Shown here: positions 9,214 to 16,344 of the stretch, piece by piece
How positions within the stretch are numbered: the stretch's first letter is position 1
Layout: the number at the start of each line of letters is the position of its first letter
Source: Trichocoleus sp. FACHB-46
GTDB lineage: Bacteria; Cyanobacteriota; Cyanobacteriia; FACHB-46
Length of the DNA: 64,000 nucleotides
NCBI RefSeq assembly: GCF_014695385.1
Contig: NZ_JACJOD010000022.1
Coordinates: forward strand, 248,001 to 312,000
Reading direction: 5' to 3'
The notes under the pieces: generated by a model
Databases searched by the model: none
Seen by the model: the letters and a program-made list of their open reading frames with translations, nothing else
Told to the model about the DNA's origin: nothing
Program-made: the position numbers and the translations under genes

Positions 9214-10494
9214 TTATACTTCGGTCAACTGTTTTACGTTCCAATTAAGCTTGGGTCGTATAATTCCAGGAAGTTTTTCACTGCGTGACCCATGACCCTC
9301 CACATCTTCAATGGTGAAACTTAAACAGTACGGAGTTGTTACAAGAGGGCTTGTATAAGGTGGTATATCTGCGCCAAAAAAAACCGAATATTTGGCAGCA
9401 TTGAGAAGATAGCCGGGGAACGTACATTTGCTAATGTAATAACCTGGGTTTCTTAGAGTGGCTGGCCAGGCATTTGGATCATTAGAACCACATATAGGAA
9501 CTCCTTCTAAATTTTGCATGAAGAAGCCAATTCTTAAATCATCTAAAGGTTTAATGACTTCGTACTCTACAACAACAGAAAATTCTTTGCGACAATCTAA
9601 AGAAGAGGCATACTGACCTTTATCATTCAATATATAGGCCTTAGTAAAGCGAATTTCTGGAGATTGAGGTGCATCGTATTGGTTCCATACGACTGTCGCA
9701 TCAGATGTATCTCCTTCTGATAAGTAATTACTAATAGCAGTCTCAAAATCAGAATCTGTAATAAGCTGTCCCCTCTTCATCAAAAGTGCTCGACTACAGA
9801 GAGATCTGATTGCTGCCATATTATGGCTAACAAAAAGAATAGTTCGCCCTTCCTTCGCTACATTCTCCATTTTTCCTAAACACTTTTTCTGGAATTGAGC
9901 GTCCCCTACCGCCAGCACCTCATCCACAATCAAAATCTCTGGCTCTAAGTGGGCAGCAACTGAAAAGGCAAGACGCACATACATTCCAGAAGAATAATGC
10001 TTAACTGGTGTGTCTAAAAACCTTTCAACTTCAGCAAAATAAATAATTTCATCAAATTTCTTTTTAATTTCCACCCTGCTCATTCCCAGAATTGCACCGT
10101 TGAGATAGATGTTCTCCCGCCCAGTTAATTCTGCGTGAAAGCCTGTTCCCACTTCCAATAAACTAGCTACTCGACCTTGAATTCGAATACTACCTTTTGT
10201 TGGTTCTGTAATTCGACTCAGAATTTTTAGAAGCGTTGATTTTCCTGCACCATTTTGGCCAATGAAACCGACGCGATCGCCTTGCTTAATTTCAAAAGAG
10301 ACATCTTTAAGCGCCCAAAACTCTTCTTGATCAAGTCGTGGCTTTTCTTTGTGCTTAGATGGTAAAAAATGCTGACCCACTGACCGAGCTGTTTGAGCGA
10401 TCGCATCTCGTAAAGTCAGGTATCTTTCCTGTTTCTGGCGACCGATAATATATTTTTTACCTAAGTTCTCAACCCGGATCACCGTATCAGACAT
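9214..10494 (-). CDS. Polysaccharide/O-antigen export ABC transporter ATPase, Wzt-like
   Basis: The 426-residue protein has Walker A GQNGAGKST (about 79-87), signature HYSSGMYVRLAFS, Walker B ILIVDEVLAVGD and a H-loop (LFVSHNM), so it is an active ABC ATPase of the TagH/KpsT/Wzt group. The last ~160 residues after the ATPase form a beta-rich domain like Wzt-C, which in E. coli O9a reads the terminal modification of the finished O-polysaccharide. Methyl groups are a known Wzt-C recognition signal, and three methyltransferases lie downstream. The partner permease (Wzm) is not beside it in this window; the next upstream gene faces the other way, so the permease must be elsewhere. This appears to be the first gene of the cluster. 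Confidence 0.9.
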   Translation of the reverse strand: MSDTVIRVENLGKKYIIGRQKQERYLTLRDAIAQTARSVGQHFLPSKHKEKPRLDQEEFWALKDVSFEIKQGDRVGFIGQNGAGKSTLLKILSRITEPTKGSIRIQGRVASLLEVGTGFHAELTGRENIYLNGAILGMSRVEIKKKFDEIIYFAEVERFLDTPVKHYSSGMYVRLAFSVAAHLEPEILIVDEVLAVGDAQFQKKCLGKMENVAKEGRTILFVSHNMAAIRSLCSRALLMKRGQLITDSDFETAISNYLSEGDTSDATVVWNQYDAPQSPEIRFTKAYILNDKGQYASSLDCRKEFSVVVEYEVIKPLDDLRIGFFMQNLEGVPICGSNDPNAWPATLRNPGYYISKCTFPGYLLNAAKYSVFFGADIPPYTSPLVTTPYCLSFTIEDVEGHGSRSEKLPGIIRPKLNWNVKQLTEV

Positions 10495-10930
10495 ACTCAG
10501 CCAATAAATTACTTCTAAATATTCCGTCTAAGCTAAGTTTCTATTTGCTCTTAATAGTCTTCTGATCCCATAAAAGATACCCGGAAATTAAGCATTAATT
10601 AATCTAAATTCATATTTAAAAACTCTTTTCAAAAGATAATCATATAAATAATGCGAGCAAGAGAGTTTTAGCTCTCCTTGTTGCCTGCATCAACATCTTC
10701 CTGTAAATCTCCCTCTAGCTTCTAGCACAGACAGCAACAGCTCCGGTAAACATAGAGATGCAACCATCCGTAGCATCCCTCAGGCTAACGAATGGAGCCC
10801 TAATTAATCAGCAATTCTGCCCTGACAAACCTGCGATCGCCCTCACTAATATGTTGAGAAGTGTGGCTGACCTCTCCAGGCATCACTCACTCTCACCTCA
10901 CTCCTCGCTACAGATCTAGGTTTAGTCAGC
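10495..10930. other. Intergenic region between divergent glycan operon and secreted-protein gene
   Basis: This 436-bp stretch separates divergently oriented genes and must hold promoters for both. The half nearer the ABC gene (about 10550-10660) is very AT-rich; the other half is GC-richer with one HIP1 site. A weak hairpin (GAGAG/CTCTC around TTTTAG) lies near 10661-10676. I see no tRNA, no convincing ORF and no confident promoter. Confidence 0.6.
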
Positions 10931-11374
10931 ATGTTTAGCAAATTCTCTAAAGTGGCGATCGCGATCGCTCTCTCCAGCGCCGCCATCAGCACCTCAACCC
11001 TCAAAGCTGAAGCAGTCACCAATCCCACCACTACACCTCCTGGTACTGCCTCAGCCGAGATTAGCCTAGCCACTCACCTAACTCAGGCAAACATAAAAAT
11101 GTATGGTGCCTATAACTGTCCTTTTAGCCTGCTCCAGCGGCAATTGTTTGGTGAAGCCGCATTCAAGCAAGTGACCTATATCGAGTGCAACGCCAACGGC
11201 AAAAATGCCCAGGCCAGCCTTTGTCAAGCATTGCAAATCAAACAAACCCCAACTTGGGAAATTGGCGGACATCTTTATTCCGGTGTCCGCTCCTTAGAGC
11301 AATTAGCCCGTCTCTCTAAGTACCAAGGATTCACTCACTTTCAGCAAGCTGAATCCTTGGTAAACAGCTTCTAG
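10931..11374 (+). CDS. Secreted thioredoxin-like protein of the VKOR-associated type, degenerate CxxC
   Basis: The 147-residue protein has an N-terminal signal peptide (KFSKVAIAIALSSAAISTST, cleavage probably near AEA at 26-28). Residues 57-130 resemble the C-terminal thioredoxin-like domain of cyanobacterial VKOR proteins: KMYGAYNCPFS, then YIECNANGKNAQASLC, then the cis-Pro segment TPTWEIGGHLYSGV and LEQLARLSKY. Where that family has CPxC, this protein has CPFS (63-66), so the resolving Cys is lost, while C86 and C98 remain. It may bind or isomerise substrates rather than reduce them; that is inference. Its end overlaps the end of the convergent downstream gene by four bases. Confidence 0.7.
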   Translation: MFSKFSKVAIAIALSSAAISTSTLKAEAVTNPTTTPPGTASAEISLATHLTQANIKMYGAYNCPFSLLQRQLFGEAAFKQVTYIECNANGKNAQASLCQALQIKQTPTWEIGGHLYSGVRSLEQLARLSKYQGFTHFQQAESLVNSF

Positions 11375-12108
11375 CGGCAGGCCGCTTGACTAATCAACAT
11401 GCCATTACTAGTAGGGTTGACAGACTTGAGCTGCGATTGTTGCTGGCTTGTGGTTGAGTCGTAGGGGCAAGCCAAGTGCCCTCCCGCCCGGACTAGAAAG
11501 TCATCAAAGTCTCGGTCTTGAGCATTGGGCTTCACAATCACAGACCCCGTATCATCCCAAATAATGGCGATGCCTTGGTCGGCCAGGTTGCCCAGCCCTC
11601 CCTCAAATCTCACCAATCTGCTGCCATTGGTTTGGTTTTGGAAATTGGTGGAATAAAGTACGCCAGCAGGTCGTCCCTGAAAGCTAGACTCCAAATAGAA
11701 GGCATAGCGAGTATTGGCTTGAAACTCAAACTCAGCCAAAGGCTCAGGCACCGTATTGCCCGGCGTGCCCAAGAAATCATCGTTATCGCTAGTACCAATG
11801 TCAGAACTGTAATCCGAGGGTTCCATCAACGCTTGAGGATTGTCAGAAGGCTTCACTTCCGTAAACAGCGGCGTCCTCTCTCCCGTGTCTAAGTTCACAA
11901 TCCCAAAAATGGACTGGTACGCCCCGTTGGATTCAATAAACTCAAACTCCACAATCGTATCCACATCAAAGCGGATACCTTCTGTGCCAAAGATTTCCTC
12001 AGCTTGGACTGGAGCCGCCAATCCTCCCAATAAAAAGCTGCTCGCGATCGCGCCTAGCCACCACCCAATACTTCCAGCCTCTTTGTTTCGCATTGCCTGC
12101 CTTCCCAT
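11371..12108 (-). CDS. Secreted protein of unknown function
   Basis: No family is recognised. A signal peptide is visible (WWLGAIASSFLLGGLAAPVQA, cleaved after AQA-like VQA), so the mature protein is exported. The rest is acidic and beta-rich by composition, with one Cys pair near the C-terminus (ACPYD and the last residues AACR). I chose the ATG at 12108 because AGGAG ends seven bases upstream; an in-frame GTG at 12123 would place the ribosome site inside the gene. The preceding gene has nearly the same leader (AGGAGTAACTTT before its ATG), suggesting related expression. The 3' end overlaps the convergent thioredoxin-like gene by four bases. Confidence 0.7.
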   Translation of the reverse strand: MGRQAMRNKEAGSIGWWLGAIASSFLLGGLAAPVQAEEIFGTEGIRFDVDTIVEFEFIESNGAYQSIFGIVNLDTGERTPLFTEVKPSDNPQALMEPSDYSSDIGTSDNDDFLGTPGNTVPEPLAEFEFQANTRYAFYLESSFQGRPAGVLYSTNFQNQTNGSRLVRFEGGLGNLADQGIAIIWDDTGSVIVKPNAQDRDFDDFLVRAGGHLACPYDSTTSQQQSQLKSVNPTSNGMLISQAACR

Positions 12109-12156
12109 AGAGTTACTCCTCACTTAGACCACTGCCAACCCTCAACGCTGGAATGG

Positions 12157-12573
12157 TTACCAAATCTTCAAGTTCGCGCTTTTGAGTTGTTCAACTTGGG
12201 AACTATCCAAACCGCTGAGAAATTCCTGCGACGCTCTAATCGCTTCATTCAAGCGAGACAAAGCTGGATTCACACATTCTTCACCAGGCCCACGAGCAAA
12301 GCGCCGGGGCACACGGGTCACTGCCTGCTCAGTCGTGTTGTAGGCATTGCGAGCCGCCGTTAATTCTTGAGCCAGCCGATTTGCAGTTGCCAGGGTGTCA
12401 GGGTTCAGACCAGGTCTGGAAGGAAACCGGGGAGCCGTATTGTTAAAAACATTAGTGCCACTTACATCCGACTGATTGTTGATTTGAACTTGAGCCTGAG
12501 CCGAACCTGCAAAACAGCTCCCTCCCACTAAAGCAACTCCAACAATCCAACTCGCCCACCGCTTACTACGCAT
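12157..12573 (-). CDS. Small secreted protein of unknown function
   Basis: The 138-residue protein begins with a clear signal peptide (IVGVALVGGSCFAGSAQA, cleavage after AQA near residue 27). The mature part starts QVQINNQSDVSGTNVFNNT, then a helix-rich region (LATANRLAQELTAARNAYNTTEQAV) with one conserved-looking Cys (GEECVNPAL). No family is recognised. The start is fixed by AGGAG seven bases before the ATG. It lies upstream of the larger secreted gene on the same strand and downstream of the SLH porin-like gene, so all three may form an envelope group, although the gaps are around 50 and 110 bp. Confidence 0.7.
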   Translation of the reverse strand: MRSKRWASWIVGVALVGGSCFAGSAQAQVQINNQSDVSGTNVFNNTAPRFPSRPGLNPDTLATANRLAQELTAARNAYNTTEQAVTRVPRRFARGPGEECVNPALSRLNEAIRASQEFLSGLDSSQVEQLKSANLKIW

Positions 12574-12626
12574 AAAGTTACTCCTGACTCCATCATCAAA
12601 TTTTGGGGTTAAACTTTGCGGTTCAA

Positions 12627-12668
12627 GAGAAGGTAAAAGATTGGTCGCCCTTGATCTTCGACCTTCTC
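12627..12668 (-). terminator. Hairpin downstream of SLH porin-like gene
   Basis: GAGAAGGT and ACCTTCTC flank a further AAGAT/ATCTT pair, giving a long imperfect stem just after the stop of the minus-strand porin-like gene. There is no U-tract, so intrinsic termination is uncertain; RNA stabilisation is an alternative. Confidence 0.4.
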
Positions 12669-12680
12669 AGATTTCAGATA

Positions 12681-14765
12681 CTAAAACTTCCAGGAATATC
12701 CCAGTCCTACTACAAAGCGAGCCCCATCGCCTGCACCAGCAATATCTCTCACGGCTGGAGTGATTACCAAGCTTTGATTTTTGAATGGCACAATTGAAAG
12801 ACCTGCCGCTAAGTCTTCGCCTGTCCATTCCACTAAGGCACTCACAGGGCGAACAACTCTCACGGCCAAGCTGCCAAAGACGTTGAAGTTATCTTTATCT
12901 TCAAACACATCATCTTCCGTTCGGAAACGACCATTGCCAATCCCTCCCGTGAGAGCAACTCGGCTGAATGGCGTGTTCAAATCTGGGCGAGTTCGGAAGA
13001 TTTTAGTTGCGACTGCATAAATCGAGTCTTTAAAGTCTTCGTTGAATTCGTCACCAATCGTGATGAACCCATCCCAGCCCAAAGCAGCAGCAAAGTCTTC
13101 AGAGAAGGCGCGGTGAAGTTTCACATTGAATCCACCAGTGCCAAAGTCTCGGTTGCCTCCAAAGCTAGCCAGCGTATAGGACAACTCAACGCCTACATTT
13201 CTCCGGGCATCTCCTAAACCTACACCAAACCCAACTGCGGCATCATCTTTGTCACCGTAGCGAGTGCGTTCTTGATAGGTAGCACTGATAAAGCCAGTGC
13301 CGTTATCAGCTCCAAAGCCTACCGGGTTAGCAATGCTGAGAGCTGGCGATCCTTCAAAGACATTGCCGAAATTTTCTGACTCAGTTTGCACAGCTTGCAA
13401 GCGAGTCTGCAAGTCTTGAATCGTTTCCTCGGAAGGAGCTGCTGCTGTCGTCGGCGTGGTTGGCAATGTCTGCGCGGGTGAAGTGGTAGGGGTTTCAGCC
13501 GTAGTTGCTGCGCCAGCAATGTATTGGGCTGCTGTGGTGCTTGCATCCAGCGCTGATACTTCACCTGTTTGCACTAAGGCTTGGTAAATAAAAGCCGCTA
13601 CCTCAGCTCTAGTGGCTAATTGCTGCGGGTTCAGCGCTCTCACGTTTGGATAACTGACAACCAAGCGCTTGTCAGTTGCGATCGCTAAATCAGTTCGCTC
13701 TGCCGTTGACACCTGGGCCGCATCTTCGAAATAAGTTTCTAAAATATCGGCACTGGTTGACTCCGAGGTCAATTTCAAGCCATTGACTAAGCCCACCAGC
13801 GCTTGGTTGCGGGAGATACCCTGGTCGGGAAGAAACACATTGTTGCCAGATGCGGAGACGAACCCAGAACGGTAGGCTTCGTCGATGGCGCTGTAAGCCC
13901 AGTAGTTCGTGGATACATCCGAAAACTGTACCGAGGTACGGACGGGTTGCACTTGGAAGGCTTGCCGCACGATCGCAGAAAATTGGGCTCTGGTCACTGT
14001 AATGTCGGGTCGAAAGGTGCCATCGGGAAAGCCACGCACCACATCCCTGGATGCCAACGATTCAATCACGCTTTGCGCCCAGTGGCCTTGAATATCTGAA
14101 AACGAGCTAACTTGGGCTACCTGATATTCGCTTCTAGAGCTGGATACAGGTGCGATCGCAGGGTTAGATTCACGACGCTGAGGTGCCAACTCAGGTCTTA
14201 GAGTTTCTGCTCTAGTTTTAGGGCTAGGCGTAATTGCGGTTGGTTCAGCAGCAGTTAGTTGTTTCGGTTGTGCCGCCACAACCGGAGTTTCAGGGCGATC
14301 GGCCTCTGAAGCAACCACTGCGGATTGAGAGTCGGAGACTGACACAGATTTGTCAGTTACATCCGGTGCTGGAACTAAATCATTGATCGTTACGGCTGAC
14401 TCCACTGATGCAGATGACCAACCTAGCTGGGCATCTGGAAGAGCTGTGGCTGCAAATTCAGTAACCGAAGCACTTTCTGGAGGCGCGATCGCGGGTGTGG
14501 TGACTAAATCAGCCGCGTTAGTTGAAACGACAGAGCTGCCAGGTTCTGGGACTGATGCCAATGGAACGACCACATCTGCCTTAGCTTCTGGCGTTAAGCC
14601 AGCTCCTACTAAAGCTAACAATGTACAGGTAGCCACGGTGCGAACATAACTCACCGTCTCTTTTTGCACCCAATGTTGCCAAACAGCACGCAACAAAAAT
14701 CGCTTGTGCTCATTTGTAGTGTTGCTATTTGGACTCTGAAGAAGCCTGCGATCGCTCGGTATCAT
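12681..14765 (-). CDS. SLH-domain outer-membrane beta-barrel (porin-like) protein
   Basis: The protein has a long N-terminal region with one hydrophobic export segment (ATCTLLALVGAGLTPEAKA). A Ser/Ala/Pro-rich linker follows, then three SLH units beginning FSDIQGHWAQSVIESLASRD, which bind pyruvylated secondary cell-wall polymer or peptidoglycan. A TPTT-rich linker and a short coiled coil (IQDLQTRLQAVQTE) lead to about 230 residues of alternating beta pattern ending in YSWKF; a terminal Phe is the BamA insertion signal. The order SLH-coiled coil-barrel is that of cyanobacterial SomA-like porins, though the barrel here is shorter than OprB. I chose ATG 14765 (AGGAG ten bases upstream); ATG 14831 with AGGA upstream is possible. 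Confidence 0.82.
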   Translation of the reverse strand: MIPSDRRLLQSPNSNTTNEHKRFLLRAVWQHWVQKETVSYVRTVATCTLLALVGAGLTPEAKADVVVPLASVPEPGSSVVSTNAADLVTTPAIAPPESASVTEFAATALPDAQLGWSSASVESAVTINDLVPAPDVTDKSVSVSDSQSAVVASEADRPETPVVAAQPKQLTAAEPTAITPSPKTRAETLRPELAPQRRESNPAIAPVSSSRSEYQVAQVSSFSDIQGHWAQSVIESLASRDVVRGFPDGTFRPDITVTRAQFSAIVRQAFQVQPVRTSVQFSDVSTNYWAYSAIDEAYRSGFVSASGNNVFLPDQGISRNQALVGLVNGLKLTSESTSADILETYFEDAAQVSTAERTDLAIATDKRLVVSYPNVRALNPQQLATRAEVAAFIYQALVQTGEVSALDASTTAAQYIAGAATTAETPTTSPAQTLPTTPTTAAAPSEETIQDLQTRLQAVQTESENFGNVFEGSPALSIANPVGFGADNGTGFISATYQERTRYGDKDDAAVGFGVGLGDARRNVGVELSYTLASFGGNRDFGTGGFNVKLHRAFSEDFAAALGWDGFITIGDEFNEDFKDSIYAVATKIFRTRPDLNTPFSRVALTGGIGNGRFRTEDDVFEDKDNFNVFGSLAVRVVRPVSALVEWTGEDLAAGLSIVPFKNQSLVITPAVRDIAGAGDGARFVVGLGYSWKF

Positions 14766-15049
14766 GACTGAACCACTCCTACTACCCACCAGGAAATTTC
14801 TTGTCTGTCGTGAACATTGCTCAGACAACATTCACATCCTTGCCAACTGGCAGCCAGCACCCGATCTGATCTCGCTTACAGGCTGTTAGGTTGAGTATCC
14901 GCATAAAACAGGATCAACCGTCGAAAAAGCTAAAAAACTTCTCCTAATCATGAGCGAGTCGGCAGGTGATGGCAAAAAATTTTTGGAAATATTTAAAGAT
15001 TTTAGGTAGCGTAGCAAGACTAGCGGCAATTTGCTAGATCAGTTGAGCA

Positions 15050-16195
15050 TCACAGACTGGCTTGTCGCCGATAAAAGGGGCGCTTTACCACTTCCCCTGA
15101 ATAGAATTTGCCGCGAATCTCTACATTGAGTTGCTGCCCCACTTTGCTCAAAGCTACGGGGACATAAGCCAGCGCGATCGCTTGCTCTAAAGTGGGTGAC
15201 CAACTACCACTAGTTACCTCGCCCACCGTTTGTCTCTCATGCACCACCGGATAGCCATGCCGCGCAATATTGCGCCCTGCCATCCTCAGCCCTACTAAGC
15301 GCCGTTGCACACCTGCTTGCTTCTGTTGCTCCAACACCGATCGCCCGATAAAGTCGCCTTTAGTGTCTAGATGCACCAACCAGCCCAAACCTGCTTCTAA
15401 GGGTGTGGTGGTTTCGTCAATATCTTGGCCGTAGAGGGCCATTGCCGCCTCTAAACGCAAGGTGTCCCGACAGCCCAAGCCACAAGGAGTCACACCTGCC
15501 GCCAGCAGCGATCGCCATAGTTCTACACCTGCCGCTGCATCAACCATGACTTCAAAACCATCTTCTCCGGTATAGCCTGTGCGAGCGAGGAAACCGAGTT
15601 GACCCAAGACTGGAGCTGCTAAATGACCAAAGGGCTTAACGGCACTCAAGTCGGCTTCAACTAAGGGTTGGAGACAGGCGATCGCTTGAGGGCCTTGTAC
15701 GGCAATCAGGGCTTTTTCTGTAGACAGGTCTTGAAAATCCACCTGGCCCAAATCCAGATGCTCGGTCAACCAAGTTTTATCTTTTAACGTGGTGCCCGCA
15801 TTGACAATTAGCACTACCGTTGGTTGCCCTGCTGCATCTTCTCCTTGGTAATACACAATCAAATCATCCACAATACCCGCTTCTGGCGTGAGCAAAACGG
15901 TATATTGGGCGGCACCAGGTTGGAGCCGAGCTAGATCTGAGGGCACTAAACGCTGGAGTTGCTCAATTACTTGGTGGCCCTTCAGCACAAATTTGCCCAT
16001 GTGGGAGATGTCAAACATTCCCGCTTGCTGCCGCACCGCTTGGTGTTCTTGAGCAATGCCGACATACTGCACAGGCATCTCCCAGCCAGAAAAGGCAGTC
16101 ATGCGAGCTTTCAGGGCTACGGCATGCTCAAATAGTGGGGTCCGGGCCAAGGGCAGAGGAGTTGCAGCATTGTTTGCATCGCTTAATGAGGCCAC
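15050..16195 (-). CDS. gcvT: Glycine cleavage system T protein (aminomethyltransferase)
   Basis: The 381-residue protein matches the full GcvT length. LARTPLFEHAVALKARMTAFSGWEMPVQY is the typical start, followed by MFDISHMGKF, the folate-binding region with GLGCRDTLRLEAAMALYGQDID, and GYTGEDGFE. It transfers the aminomethyl carbon from lipoyl-H protein to tetrahydrofolate, releasing ammonia, as part of photorespiratory glycine decarboxylation. It stands alone here with gcvH and gcvP not in the window. The upstream neighbour is divergent, with about 150 bp between them. Confidence 0.96.
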   Translation of the reverse strand: MASLSDANNAATPLPLARTPLFEHAVALKARMTAFSGWEMPVQYVGIAQEHQAVRQQAGMFDISHMGKFVLKGHQVIEQLQRLVPSDLARLQPGAAQYTVLLTPEAGIVDDLIVYYQGEDAAGQPTVVLIVNAGTTLKDKTWLTEHLDLGQVDFQDLSTEKALIAVQGPQAIACLQPLVEADLSAVKPFGHLAAPVLGQLGFLARTGYTGEDGFEVMVDAAAGVELWRSLLAAGVTPCGLGCRDTLRLEAAMALYGQDIDETTTPLEAGLGWLVHLDTKGDFIGRSVLEQQKQAGVQRRLVGLRMAGRNIARHGYPVVHERQTVGEVTSGSWSPTLEQAIALAYVPVALSKVGQQLNVEIRGKFYSGEVVKRPFYRRQASL

Positions 16196-16344
16196 AGCTT
16201 TGAATTCCGTTCGAGTAAGACTGTATTGATCCTACGGGAAACTACTACCAGTTGCTTTAACCGTTAGGGTCGCTGATTCTGGGTCAGCAAAATCAGGGTA
16301 AACTCTGAATCACTTCGTTGATCGTCACCTTCCATAGCTTGACC

